NCBI RefSeq assembly: GCF_021155765.1
Contig: NC_060107.1
Coordinates: 15,548,501-15,612,500, forward strand
DNA: 64,000 nucleotides
Reading direction: 5' to 3'
Source: Diprion similis
Taxonomy: Eukaryota > Arthropoda > Insecta > Hymenoptera > Diprionidae
In this document: positions 38,402 through 52,670 of the stretch, one piece after another
How the letters are laid out: each line of letters begins with the position of its first letter
Numbering within the stretch: the stretch's first letter is position 1
The notes under the pieces: generated by a model
Told to the model about the DNA's origin: nothing
Database searches by the model: none
The model's input: only the letters and a program-made list of their open reading frames with translations
Made by a program: the position numbers and the translations under genes

Positions 38402-40176
38402 TATAAGTCAAATTTTAATTATATTAATTTTGTATAAAAACTGAGTATTTGTGAGACTGATACTTAATTTTCATTGGAATCAACCCGTTTATTGACTAGA
38501 AAGAATTCGTCTACCTTATTAGGATCGTCAAATTCAGATGATACCATTTCGCGGTAATAAATATACTGTAGTAACAACCATAGCCGACGTACTCGATCAT
38601 AAAAGCGATTTTTTAACACATAATTTACTCCGGATCAGCTGAGTTTCACTAAATTAGAGTTTAACAGCTTGCGCAACATTTTCCGTGTCTTGATATTGAA
38701 AAATTGAGCTAAAACGATGTTGCGACAGCCTGTAAGTATCCGAACATAAACGAAAGTGTAATTATCACATGACATTTGCAGCAGATGTTACTAGCAAAAA
38801 AAGTTCGTAAATATTAGTACAATCGATTAGAAACGCGAAGTGTTTTTCGAATTATCAATTCGACGAACTTATTTCCCGATACTGTCAAAAGAATTTTAAT
38901 TAGCAGTTCAAAGGTCTTTCTTTCACAACGACTTGCCACAATTTTGCTGTTGCGCAAATAAGACTGCTCGTTAGTATCATGTTTCTTAAGTCTGAATGGA
39001 ACAAGCTACAAGCACTGATATCACGCATAATTTCCAAGTAATGGTCACTTCAACTCACTGATGCGTTATTGCATTTCAAAGAAACATGATATATAAGTAT
39101 TTTTCATATGATGCTTCGCGAATAAATATTAATGATCTGTTATTGATTGAACACAAAAAAATTTCACGAGAAGAAAATATTTACATTAGAATTGAAAAAA
39201 AAAAATATGTATGTAAAGATTCGACAAAAAATTCAGAAAACACCATTTTAGATTGGATTTGATAATTGGTAAATTTACACCTGAAAAGGTAAATTCAACT
39301 CCATGTTGTTTGAAACTAAATTGGATCGAGTATAATCGTTAACTCATATCAGGGTAATCAGATTGTTAAGATTGTCTAAAATGCCTGCCATTCGGCCTTT
39401 TTTAAGCTCGATGGCGGGTTTCTTAAATCTGAAGCCATCGCAAAGAAACTTAAACGCGAAGAATATGTTGTATTTATTTATTTTGTTGAAACATAATTTT
39501 TATAATTAAAAATATATATTCATCTTGAAGCTTTCGTTGTTATGTTCTGTGACCTAAAGATAAGAAAAAACAGTTTTAATTAGCATTTTGAAATGTGTTG
39601 GAGATTGTTTTATAGTAATAATCTACAAGCGGTGAATGATTAGATGAGGATTGACTTTTTCAATCACCCTGCAAAAAAATTACAAATTTTTCCTTTCTCT
39701 CGTCAACGCATATTTCGCAGAATATTAGTATATGTACTTGACAAGCGCAACGGATAATTGGAATTTGTAGAATGCTGCAAGAGAAGATAATTCTGGAGAC
39801 GCCGTGGTGGGGTGAATCTATAAAGCTGGATCCAGCGTGGAGCTACGTTGTTTTTAATTTAGTTTTGGCAAAAACACATTTCTTATTTGCGAGGGAAACA
39901 GTTCTCTAGTGAAATTTCTCACAGTGTGTAGTGCAAATAGAAAAAAAAAAAAAAAAAAAATTGAAAGAGAATTAAATCGACAACTGGTTCGAGAATAAAA
40001 AACCAACAAATAGATTGAACTTTTGAATTGCAAAAAAACGGCGTGTTGTGAAAATAAATCCATTCCACATAATTACTGTTTGAAATATCTAGATCGTTAA
40101 TGTGGATACAGGATTAATCTGAGGCAGTTCGTCTTCGTACAGTCTTAGTTCTGCAGGAGGAAATCAAACGTTGTAG
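38402..40176. other. Intergenic between SMARCAL1 and the matrixin gene
   Basis: About 1.8 kb. SMARCAL1 poly(A) signal at 38556. At 38671-38720 a stretch (GTGTCTTGATATTGAAAAATT) resembles the upstream flank of the CAGCTGAT motif family. CTATAAAG at 39819-39826 is a possible TATA-like box for the matrixin gene. Poly-A tract at about 39942-39960. No gene recognised. Confidence 0.45.
38556..38561 (+). promoter_or_regulatory. Candidate poly(A) signal of SMARCAL1
   Basis: AATAAA about 155 bp past the TAA stop. Confidence 0.5.
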
Positions 40177-42700
40177 ATGATGCAGAAAATAAAAAGGTCA
40201 CAAGTCTTACTGCGGTGTGCTGGAATACTTGCCCTGATTGCTTGTGCTTTGAACGCTTACGCAGCACCCGTTTTATTCGAAAATGAAGCAGAGGTGAGTG
40301 ATCCAAAAGACTAACAGAAACCAAAGTTCTCAATATTCCTTAAAATAATAGAAATCGAAGTTGTAACAGAACTGCAAAGTTTTTAATATACCTTCAATGT
40401 ACAGCCGGACCACGTGACGCAATTGAAGTCTTCTGTTCTTCCACTTTTCATCGACAAAGTTCGACCACCCGTAGGGAGATTGAAGAGATATGCTATTCAA
40501 GGTACGGTTTCGCAGATTGTATAATTTTATCGAAACCGACTGCATCACGAGGTGAAAAACACGCAGAGAAAATAACTGATAAATCGCAATCTGCTAGGGT
40601 CACAGAAAGTCATAAAAATGCGATTAAGGGGTCATTGGAATTTCTGTTTTACTGATTATTTCACGGATCATGTTTACAACCGCTGGTTCAAATAACGTAT
40701 AAATTCGGTTAATAAAGACAGTAAACCGTATTAAAGTGTATAAAAGTAGAAAAATTTCAATGGAAATTTTTGCGTTTCGATACCGTTTTATGAATTTTCT
40801 ATCCGAAGTCTATTATATCCGCGAAATTTTACACAGGAACGTTTGTCCAAATCCAAATTTTGCAAACTACTATCCGTGTTTATAATCGCTAATCTTATTT
40901 AGTCACTGACATATTAGAATGGAAATGCTGTAGATATATAGTTACAGCTTATTGTCATTCGTATAATTGAATCATATATTTTTTCACCAATGTTTCGAAA
41001 TTTTCTGAGTAAGGTAATACAAACGCGATTATAATCCCAAACATTTTTCAAATTGGAAAGGGATCATATTACTTAGGACGAGAAGAAAATCTGAATTCGT
41101 CGGTGAAGCAGGAAGATTCGATATTTCCTTAAAACACATTGACCAGTACAAAGATCTCTTGAATAACACGCGATACAATGTTTTCCAGGGACTAAATGGC
41201 TGCGCAAAAATTTAACTTACAAAATAAACAGTTACCCCGAAAAACTGAATAAAACAGATGTTGATAATGAAATCGCCAAGGCATTTGCTGTCTGGTCAAA
41301 TTACACAGACCTGACATTCACACGAGGAAGTGGAAACGTAAGTAATCTTTAGATCTTAAAATATCAACACTATCAAGTAATTTTCATTTCCTCTTGCTCA
41401 GAGTATATTCTCTGTGTGCATATTCGCACATTCAAGTCAAAACCGAGACTGAGAGATCAACTATGAGTTGATCGAATAGTAAGCAACCATTTTGGCACAT
41501 TTTGCACCACTTCAAGTAGATTCAATTGGTTATACGTGAATATTTAGTCTAGACTCTAATCGCGAGCAATGGCTATCGTTTTTTTTTTTTTTTTGCGATT
41601 TAGGTCGACATTGACATAAGCTTCTACCGCGGAGATCATGGAAACGACTGCAAACCATTCACAGGAACGTTGGATATGACGGCGCACGCTTTTTTCCCGG
41701 CGACTCAATTCAGTGGGGATGCCCACTTTGACCTGTCTCAAAATTGGACTATCAGAGACAATCGCGGTCTCGATCTCTTTCAGTCTGCGGTGCACGAGTT
41801 CGGTCATTCCCTTGGTCTTGATCACAGTAACATTGAGAACGCCGTGATGTGGCCAGTCATCAGAAGATACTCACCCGATTACCGATTGCACAGTGATGAC
41901 ATCACTGGGATACAAGTGAGTCGTTATTACAAAGAAAGTTGTAAGTCTCGTCAAAGAGATTTGTAGTTAGACACTAATTAGGTCAGCTGTAAGAGATTTC
42001 TTTTAGCGACGTTTTATACTATTGGGGTCGATTGGAGATAGCTCAGGCTTGAAATCTATATCAACAGAAAAAATTCACCCCCCAGGATATCAGAGCCGAA
42101 GAATATCTTCTTATGAATGTAAAATCCAAGCCCAGGCCACCAATTCGATAAGATGAAGAAAAAATGTGCAAAAAACAGGTGGTTAACCCAAGATCTTCTG
42201 GGAAAATTGAACTTGGAAGCTTTTTTGTTTAAATTATTTCATTTCCAAACGATAGAACTCTATTAAAGAAGTGTGTAAAGTCAAAAGCGGTATTTTGTAA
42301 TACAAAATTAGGATGTCCCGATTATCAAACCCAGCAATGCCGTAACATTCAAAAAGATTTGAAAAAATCCTATTCGCGTGGTTATTCACTCGAACACCTC
42401 AGTTCACCAAACCTTATTTTACAATTTGATAATTATAAAAGAACGAACAAGGGCGTCTGGCACTTTTGAAACACTCGAAAAAGACGTAGCTGATTACTCA
42501 GAAGACCCCTGATATTTTTACAATTAGCTATAGAGTGCGTGAATAATAACAGGACATTATTTTTCTCACAGAAACTCTACGGGCCAAAAACTGAGGGTAC
42601 AAAAAATAGCACGGAGGGTCAGGACGCTTCACATAGAGAAGGAAACCTTTTTTCAACTACTAGCGATTCTCTACTACCGATGTCGAATAAAACCGTTTAA
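40177..42700 (+). CDS. Short secreted matrixin (matrix metalloproteinase-like), complete, five exons
   Basis: Exons: 40177-40293, 40405-40501, 41189-41337, 41604-41915, 42572-42700; 804 nt, 267 residues, phase consistent. The ATG follows an in-frame TAG directly. Residues 1-29 form a signal peptide (ALIACALNAYA). A short pro-region ends in RLKR (64-67), a furin-type site. The catalytic domain begins YAIQGTKWLRKNLTYKI and carries the zinc site HEFGHSLGLDH (185-195) with Glu186 as catalytic base and a Met-turn at Met203 (VMWP). It should cut extracellular matrix or other secreted proteins. Oddities: no PRCGxPD cysteine switch, no peptidoglycan-binding-like pro-domain fold of usual length, no hemopexin domain, and the structural-zinc/calcium loop is altered (Asn135 where Asp is usual, an extra Cys137). 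The tail is a Ser/Thr/Asn-rich stretch of about 40 residues. Introns are a few hundred bases. Confidence 0.92.
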
Positions 42701-42804
42701 AACAAGTCATAAAACTGCGGCTGTATTGAAGAAGAGCGGATAATTTGTTCGATACAGAAAATGAAGTGATTTTCTCATATAACAAGTTGCCATTGGATTC
42801 GATT

Positions 42805-42810
42805 AATAAA
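42805..42810 (+). promoter_or_regulatory. Candidate poly(A) signal of the matrixin gene
   Basis: AATAAA about 105 bp past the TAA stop. Confidence 0.5.
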
Positions 42811-45800
42811 AAATATAAAAATTCGTATAATAAAAATATTAGAAACTTGTATAATAACCCCAAAATACGCCTATAATCAAAGATAAACAAAAGCTAGTCG
42901 TGATCTTCTCACAATAATTTCTCCTGATGATAAACAAACATTTGCTGTTATTACGATGACCAATCGCATGGCGGCAATAACCTGTCGTGAAAAAATCCCG
43001 CCGACCTTTTCTCCTTGGTCTGATCCACAGGTGTGGCTGGAAATATCATTGCTGTCTCGTTTTATTCATTTACTTATTTATTCATGCATTCATATTGATT
43101 TACCCTTCGTCTTCGTCTCCTTCTCTTTCGTCTTTTTTTCTCTTTTTTTTTTTTTTGCCCAGCCCTGCAGGCGCAACGAATAACCCACCGATTTTATTTC
43201 CTTTCTTTGGCATTCTTAACACAGTCCTGTGGTCTTTGCACTTTCTCTGACGCGACGTAGACACGTAGGTGTGCGAAGAAGACTGATCGCAGAATACCTT
43301 CGTAAGAAAAGAAAAAAAAATGAATATTGGAAGGGGGGCGGCTGTTGCGCCCTCATCCAATTTAAATATAATAGAATGACTCCTTCAGGAATGCGCAGGT
43401 CGACTAGGAGGGTTCAGTCAAAATTTCGAAAGGTCAGCAGCCTGTGGTGATTCAAAAGTCGTCACATCTTTACCGCAAACCATAAAATTGCATCATTCAA
43501 TATGGCTCACGCGATACATAATTCAAAGTTGAAATATTAATTTTACTTGATTCTTATCGAATTACGTGCATAAAAACTATTCCGAATACTTGCAAATGTG
43601 AAAAATTCATCCAATCCAATATAACGCACATTGACAGTTGCAAATGTCATCATAAACCATATTCGATTTACGGATTTGAATAAGTTCTGTATTCTAGCAT
43701 TTAGCTTGAATTTTATTTCCGTTTCAAAGAGCGCTTAATTCGAATATAGCTATATGTATAGTATGTATAATTTATGTTGTGTAGGAGAAATACACCGTTA
43801 TCGGTTGAAGGCCGTGGATAATGTAGATGTTTTATTTATCGAGCGCTGTCACACGAACAGGAAATACTTCGAATATGGTGGCCAATCCATATGAATTACA
43901 CAATTTACAAGCGCCATTGTACCCACGAGGAAGTAAGTAAGTACCAACGTTCAATCTAGTATAATTTAATACGGTTAAAATAGTACCTGGAATCGTCACC
44001 AAAAGACGCCATTTCCCACATCAATCAGTGGCGCCACCGCACAACATTTTCCGTAAGCTACAAGGAACAAAAATGATCAACTGGTTGCATATGTGAAGGC
44101 GGCATGAAACGTTGACCCATTGTGAATGAATTTTTGAAAGAAGAATTTACTTTTTGGTAATTAGGGTGATTGTTTTACTGTTTTATTTTTTAAATAGTAT
44201 AAGCACTTGAAAGAATTAATTCTCTGAAACATGAATGGTAAATTGTTCGTACAGAAGGTCTAGCCTAAAAAGTTTTTCATGAGCTAACTAGAGATCGTTG
44301 TACCGTTCAAGAGTACAACGAACCAAATCCAAGGCCACGAGTACTTATTGATAAATCCAGAATTTATTCGTCGGCAATTTGGGAAAATGTTAAAACACCT
44401 CATCGCTGGTGAGGAGAATCAGCGAAGAGAATTGGCAAACTTGTATATAATAAATATGTATATACAGTGTACACATTTATTTTGATGCTGTAGAGCTTTC
44501 GGAATTTGAATTATTCATGGAGGCGGCTTGCCGGTTGGTTAACGTGCTCTTAAGACAATGCACTGCAACTTCAAGAGATAGAAGGATAAGAAGACGGTAA
44601 CCGGTTTCGAATGATTTGCTGCATATCACTTGCGAAATTTAACGGAGAGTTGATGCGTCATTGGAATTCGCAAGCCGAATAGATTGCACTGAGGTTGAAA
44701 TTGGCATTGGATTCGTTGCAGTTTTGGTGCTATTATGTTATAATCGATTGTTCGGTTTCAAACAACTGAAGCGGTAATTGAGAACTTGTTACCACGTTGA
44801 AAGAAAACTCTTTCGACAAACGATCTTTCCGACCAGATTTCAGCATCTGCAACAACCACATTTTGACCTTGGCTCTGCCGGGAAATCTCTTGCATTATTC
44901 ATTCTTGCAATGGGTGAGCACTTTATACCCGCCTTCCTACGTCTTCCAGTTGCATCTAAAACTTACCTACCGAATTTCAATCCGAAAAACGGTTGTTCTC
45001 GTCCTTCGACAATTCTTTCATTCACCTATGTACAAGTCACGGACTACATTTCCACCGAGGGTAGAAATCGGGTGAGAGTACGGTACAGGGTGATAACCCA
45101 AGTCAAATTTAAGGCCTATCAGACGTTCCTGCTTTACCGAAGAATCCTGTATCGTGTCATTTTCTTCTTCCGAGTATCGTATTTGCCAATAAAAGTGATT
45201 GTGTATCTCACATTTCACTCCACATCAAGCCAACGTATATTTAAATGGAGGTCCGAAAGTCTAGACGATGCGTTCTAAGTCTTTTTATTTCTAAAATTGA
45301 TGCAAAACGTTGGATTCACGAGCTGCCTAACGGTACGCTATGTTGCCAAAAAACGCTTACGTCCAGAATTCCATTGGCTTCAGTTGCGGCCAATCGAAGC
45401 TTGACATTCATACGGTTTTTGGATTAGCTTGCAATCGGAGTCCATCCAGCCAATACTCAACCGCATTGTGTCCCAATATTGGTTCAACGTTGGTCACCAG
45501 CCTTGGCTCTGATGCAACCACTTATCGGTATTTATTCTAAAATAATTAATATCTAACGGAGTTGGCTTAGTGACTGACGTTGGCACAGCGTTATGTACTT
45601 GAACGGGTGTCCCAATTCAATCACGAGATTAATTTATTTTACTTTAAATATGTCGTGTGCTAAAACCACGTGTTACATCAATATTTCACTTCAAATTCCA
45701 ATTTTCGTATTTATTTCCATACAATATCAACAATATACAACAGCAGAGCGTCGATGATTCGATCAGTTGATCGTTTCGACCTTGGTTTTGGCTAGATTGG

Positions 45801-47503
45801 ACAAGTATGAAAAGACAGAAAACTCTGTTCAAGCTATTACATTTTTCTTTTGATGTTACATTTAGTTGATAAAAAATGAAATATGCGTTAAAAATCAACT
45901 TTTTTTAATATTAACAAGGACTGACCAGCGCAGAATTATATTTTCTCGTCGGGCTTTTCTCTCCGTGTGTGCTGCAAGAGGAACTAAGACGAAATGGAAT
46001 GGAATTTGTCGTAGAGGTAATTTGTATGATCTGCAGCGATTTATTTCGATACTTGGCAATCATCACATTTTTACGAGGACTAATGTCATTCTTACGGAGG
46101 ACAAAATCAGGTAGGCTGTGCGGTGCTTATCCGGGAAGAGGAACGAGCTGCGTCCTTCCGGACCAAGGCAACTCGATCTGGATCCAGATATCATCGTGGA
46201 TCGAATCCCAATCCGACGAGGCTTCACGCCAACGCAAGGTGAATAAAGATCGAAGAAACTCGGAAGCGGAGCGTGAAATAGAGATCCGAACACAGCGGAC
46301 ACAGGCGCGGAATGAAAACAAGAGTTGTCTCATCGTCAGTCGCTGTGTCAACATCAGTAGTTGGAAAGCGGTTGATTAAAATATGTTGCAACCCGTTTCA
46401 ATTCACACCCGATTGACTCCGCGTTCCTAAATCTGCCCAAATATTATTTATGTACTCTTTTATTGATTATCTCACGTCTGCGAAAAGGTTTTTCATAAAA
46501 AAATTCCTTGACGTAGGTTGAAAGACCACATGCGGTACCAACGACAACGATAATTCTTTATCGCGGTTAGTTTAACATGTTTCATTTTCTGTTACAGTAT
46601 TTCTATTCCTCTCATTTAGCTGCTTTCAATTATGATTCAGTAAAAATTCCCAGGATAGAAAAGGAGGGTCGAATGAGGATGAAAGTTTTGACATGATGGA
46701 AACAGGAAAACCATTGAGGTTTTTGCGATCTGATTGTATTCTGTATATGACTGACTATCGTTCGTCAGCGTCGGAAGTTTACACGGTACAATTACAGCTT
46801 GCGTTATCTAACCTTGTATACAAGTATGTTTGCATATGAAAGATTTTCTACAAGTTTACGGATATTGTGTCAGATTAATGACTCTTAGCTCTGATAAATA
46901 AAACTGTATTGTATCATACTTCGTTGGAGGTTAAGAGTTTGGAAATTGGTTCAGATCTGGAGAAAAATGTGCGAAATATGAAAGGGACTAATGGCCGTGT
47001 GAACGGTAGTTATCGAATAAAATTGAATAAGAAATGAGAAGAGTCCACAAAAAAATTTCAGCCAACACACAGCCTGAGGCGCAATGACTCAAACGTGTGA
47101 CTCCCGCGCAATTCTCCGTTACTGTTGCCTTTTACCTAGAAATTTCGTTGTGAATCATTCCGTTAAGCTCCGCGCTTATCATCTTAGTAATAATTGTCCG
47201 TTGAGACGCGACAGCGGTTACATGTGTTTTATGAACGTTCAAACTCTGACGACTACATTTCGAACCCATTCCAAATTCAGGATGATTTATCTTCTGTAGC
47301 GATGTTATTGTATTCATGCAGTTATGAAATATATTATAATAAAATTCATTGACAAATGCTTATTCAATTTTGAAGTGCAATGTACCAAAAATCAGGCATA
47401 TTGGTGGCTTCCACATCCACAAACAACTGTTGTTTTTTCTATCTAGTTTTCTATCCGTTTACTTTCGAGCAATTTCATTAGCTAAAATCGACGCTTAAGC
47501 GAT

Positions 47504-47533
47504 CAGCTGATCGACAAGTGTAACGCCATGTTG
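47504..47533 (+). repeat. CAGCTGAT-N13-GCCAT motif, copy 4
   Basis: CAGCTGAT, 13 bases, GCCATGTTG; the E-box lies in a longer palindrome, GATCAGCTGATC. Confidence 0.55.
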
Positions 47534-50500
47534 CCCTGACTGGCTAATAGAAGTTGCTAGTGGTTATTACGAACTTTCATTATACAAGTTAGTGAATTTT
47601 TCCGGTTCACAAGTAAGAATGATTCATTTATTATTTTTCGGTATCATGGTGCATAATCAAAACGTACTTCTAGGAGGAAATTGACGACACTTGCAGTTTA
47701 TATAGACAAACATTCCTGTTGTGCCTCGCCGCGAATAATTCCCCTGCGAATTATCCGTAACATAATACATAATGCATGTGCCTTATTGTATTTCAACAAA
47801 TCCCGTTCTTATAGCTGAGTAGACTGCGAAATAATGTTTGACGTAATATTTGAGTGGAGTTTCAAAAATTTTGACATTTCCACTTTCCACAGAATAAAAT
47901 AATCCATTTGTTTTTGGAAAATTATTATTGTGGTGATGGCGGTAAGAAGAAAAGATTTTTATAAGCCGACACACCCTCATCTTTGACATGAAATTTATTC
48001 AAATTTCGAATAAACGTTTCGTTGCGAAGCGACGTTCAGGTTTTGAAAAATCGAATTTTACAGTTCGCAGTCAATCGCAAACGCTACTCTCATCTTCTTC
48101 CCAGTAAAACAAAATTATTTTCGCTCTCTCCCCCTTGATGGAAAAAAAAAAAAAAAAAAACAATCCGAGGTCAGTAAATATTGACCCCAAAAATGCTTCC
48201 CAAACAATTGCAATGTATATAACTAAATTTAAATTCACCCGATTCCTACGGATCTCGAATTTCAATGTAGATTCTGCATTCCAACCGTTTATCGTCGATG
48301 CGAGAATTCACGAAACACGCTGCACGTTTGCCTAATATATCCTTGCTATTCGCGATTACTCCGGACTCTTCTCATCGGCGATTAAAACGAGTGGATACGT
48401 GATATCCGTCAAAATATCCGCTCACTGATGCTTGGCGAAAAATAATACGTACCTACGTACAATGCAATTCAAGACCTTGTAGTTAAAGCATTCACAGCAC
48501 GCGGTCATTGCCCGTTTCGAAATATTCCACTGTTTCAGTTTCGGGGAACGTGATTACCAATAAGTATTTTTGCAAAAACGCTCATGGGAAATACTGTAGA
48601 TAATAGACATGTAGGGGGATTTTATATTATAATGTATTAAAACACCTGAGACATCAGGTAATCGATAATGATTTATTGAATTCATCGGTCAGACCAAGAT
48701 GTCTGAAATTCTCTTCGTCGACATAATGCTCGAGGATTAGACTAAAAATTGACAATTATCAACATCTCACGCTTAAAAACTAACAAGTTCAAGACGTAGT
48801 TGTAGAAAATAATTAGCGATGGCTACTAATTGTAAGCTAAAAATAATCGATTTAACCGAAAGTCGATTATTTTTGGTTATTCTTATGTAGAATAGAAAAA
48901 TTTTTAAGACAATTTCACTTCAACAACTCACTTCATGAACAGATATTAAACGTCTTATAGTACGAAGTATCAACTATCAACTGTTCTAATATATATCCGT
49001 AATGCCCAATCTTAAAAACCTCATGTGAGCGAACTTTTCTTCCCCAAGTATATTTCAAGACCAGCATAAGCGCTTTATTTATAGCATACTAGAACATTGT
49101 CCATTCATTTTACATTACATTCTTCTCGTAGGGAAAATATAATGAAACTGACCGAAATATTGGCTATTATACGATTGGTTCGAAGCTTGAAAACCTCAGT
49201 GACGGCGTGTATAGGTTAGGGAAACATAGCATCGCCTTAAAATAAAGAAAATAAAGCTATGCAAAGCAAAATGGCAGCACACAAATTATCCGAATACAAA
49301 AGAACAGAAAATTCCGTGCAAGTTATTGAACTTTCCTTTCGTTGCATTCAATCGGCTAAGATGAAAATTTATTGAGTAAAAATCGAGAGATTCATAATGA
49401 AATACGTTAACACAACTGATATCCTGCGCTAAATGGCGTTTGTCGACAACATTTTTGTATTTTTTTTTTTTTTTAAATACTCAGCTTAAATGATCGAACA
49501 TTTTCTAGATTCGACGAGTGCTGAACGGAAGGAGGTTGTGAAAATTTAGTGTTAGTCATTTCATTGTCTTGCGATTCCGAGCATCCTTATACAGAGGAAA
49601 AGTGAAGTATTCATCGAGAGTGAGTTGCACTCCAAAACAACGCATACGGTGCTTACTATAAACATAATATGTTCCTATGTACGTGCGATAAATATACCGT
49701 ATAATATACAAAAATTGTCAAAACAAAAGGCATTCTCAGGCATGGGATGTGGTTGAATTGTTGTGATTCATCCATGGTCAATAGACTCGTGGGGTTTTTG
49801 ATCACAGTTGATATTTCATTGCCTTCCTCCAGTGACACGTATTATGACTAGGTGTGTAATAAAGAAATAATACAACCACGGTGTTGTGGCTTTGTGACAA
49901 TATCGTGAGGGAGGAGAAATGAATCTCGATGAACGTTACATGATTATGAGAAAAATGCTGTACAGCTTGATGAGTCGAAAATCAACGCGATGAGTATTTA
50001 TCAACATTGATGTATTCGGAAGCAACGATGATTTCTCTGAAAGCCCAGAAAAGTAAATACTAGAGTAAACATTAGTTCAGAGATTGGTTTTTGACTTTGA
50101 ATCGATTCAAAATTGTGAGAAATAAATAGATTTCTTCGATTTCATTCTTCGAATATAGATAAAACAAATATTGCTATTTGTCGATCAACATTAATGTCAA
50201 TTCGGTCTTGAAAAATTGAATATTCAACCGGCTTGCAATCAAAAATCGACATCTAATCTTTCGTTTACAGATTTATTAACATCGATTCTTTTTCATCTAC
50301 AAGAAAACTATGGGAACCTAGGAATATATTATTTTCTAAATTAACAAAAAGCGTATTTGGTTTTCAATTCACTAGCCATCGTGAAAATTGGAACACAAAA
50401 TTTTCCAATTTCTTCCCGATTCGATTGAATAAAAATTTCAGAGGAGGGAATTACATAATCATACCCTTCAACACTAATGCCCCGGAATCGAATACTGCGT

Positions 50501-52670
50501 GACGGTACCAAATTTTATTCATAATTTCACGTAACTTTATTTTTGAGTAGATGCTTTATTCAGCATATGGCGTTAAAATTGAGAAGACATTCGACTGTTT
50601 TATAGTAACCATTGTGTAATGTAATGATAAAAAAAAAATGAGGACAGTTTATACGCAATGTAAACATTATTCTTTTATTATTCATTGAAAAATGTTTACA
50701 AGGAAACTTTAGTAATTCTGGAGTAATGAGATTCAGATCATTCAACGAGAAGTAGGAAAATTCATTTGTCGATATTTAGAGACTGTATTCAACCGCATCA
50801 TATGGATGAGTAACGTTTCCTCAATTTATTCACGTATTAACAGACATAATATGAGTAAATGTGACTCACGAATTAATGAACCACGACACGAGATTCTAAA
50901 TAATTTCTTTCTCATATATACAAAAGCTACACGGAATTTCTTAGCGGTAAAACAATCATCAACGGATACTTTTCCAGGGAAAAAAATGTTGTATATGAGA
51001 TTTAATTTATCGAAAAGCTGAGTAGTAACTAATTATTTATTTGTTCTTTCCTCCCAGAGAAACAAATCAAGGTTATTTCTGATTTGCTTCTGTCTTTTAA
51101 TTCGAATAACGAGTGACGGAAAATTATTATTTTTCATTGGATATTTTCATGATCACAGTAATAATAAATATGGAGATAATCAAAACATATAAACAATATT
51201 TGCCTATATTGAGGGTGAAAATGATTTTGCGTTTGAAAATCCTACGAGAATTGAAACGAAACTGTTTTTTAGTGAATTTATTGAAGGTGTGATGAAAAAA
51301 AATGTTCGAAAACACGAAGAATTAATACGCGAATATTATCCGTTCCTGATAAGTAATTGTTTTATTTACGAAATGTGTAATGATTCGTCGAAAACGTCGT
51401 CTTGTTGGTGGGTCAAGGTTGGTAAACTCCCTTAGTCTACAACCTGTACTTCTATGACTGTTCAGAAGTTGCGAACCGTCTGATTTATTCCAGCACATAT
51501 TGCAAAATTTGTAATAACCAGGGATAGAGAAAAAAGATACTACGAGACGTGAATGCGGCCAAAATTTTTGTAAAAAAATCATTCAAAAAGCAAAACTTGA
51601 GCCAATAGTCGAATTTTCTCATTAGTGTCATATATACAAGATTCATTGAAATATTCTAACGATTCGGAATAAAAATCTACCACGTTACTATGAACAACTA
51701 ATTTTTAGAGGATCGATCGACAGAGAAATAAATAAGAAATGATAAAAAAAAAACCAACTAGATTGTACGCAATTTTTTCTTCAAGGTTTTCCGATAACAA
51801 AACATCGATAAACTTTATTTTATTCCATTCGGCTCCGTGCGTTAGTTTGAAGTAAATATTTGCCGAAGATAGGAAATAATATCTGTAAACTCGTTCTCAT
51901 ACAATACGGACAAAAGTCATAAGTCGCGTGAACCTTGTTTCAACTTCACCCAATCATACACGGGATTGCCGACTGAGCTATCACCACATTGAATCGATAT
52001 TAGACCCATTAGTGTAATGTTGCAACGATACTGTCAACTCAACCTTTCTTTTATGAGAACCATGGGCATTTAACATTATATTTGTTGGACTGAATTCTAG
52101 ATTGTTTAACATCTGCATCATGCAGACCAATTATTGGGAACATTTTAGTATGGTAGCTAGAACCATCCATTGACTGACAGTGGATACCAAAAGTAAGTGA
52201 TTGCGCAAAAAATTTGAATGTGATTGTAATAGTTATTACAATTTCACTGCGATCTCTGTGATAAAATCGTCTTTACATAGAAGTCTTTTAGACAAACAAA
52301 AAGACATCACGAAGCTGTCTACCTTGAACAATTTTGAGACATAGAATATGACACAACAAATGGATGACTTGAAACCGTTTTTTTTTTAATAGCTTTCTCG
52401 CCGTTAGTTGGATCTGCACCAGGAATAAAATAAATCGTTCAGTGAAACACCTGAGAGCTTTAGAGTGTAGATTCTGTTTGCAAGATACATTCTGAGGTTA
52501 CGATCTATACTTTCCGGGGGTTGAAAACAAGAAAGAAACGATTTTCTTATGCTGCATCTTCAAGACGTGATTAACGCAAACCGACTGATGCTTGATGACG
52601 TAAAGCCCGCGCACAGATTCAGACTTGTTTACAATGCGTCGTATATGGCTGTCAAGTATCTCCAGAGTGA

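Larger units (their letters stand above)
42701..52670. other. About 10 kb with no recognised gene
   Basis: Poly(A) signal of the matrixin at 42805. A T-rich tract at 43130-43160. Open frames at 44778-45278 (166 codons) and 45969-46379 (136 codons, in a GC-rich patch where several frames are open) resemble no family I know. Similar diverged blocks occur at 45798-45890 and 49300-49390. One CAGCTGAT motif copy at 47504. A poly-A/poly-T tract at 48138-48158. I see no splice-linked coding exons. Confidence 0.5.

Noticed and set aside
43100-43360. 86-codon minus-strand frame ending in a Lys/Glu/Asp-rich tail
   Set aside because: The tail is the antisense of a T-rich tract, and nothing resembles a protein family.
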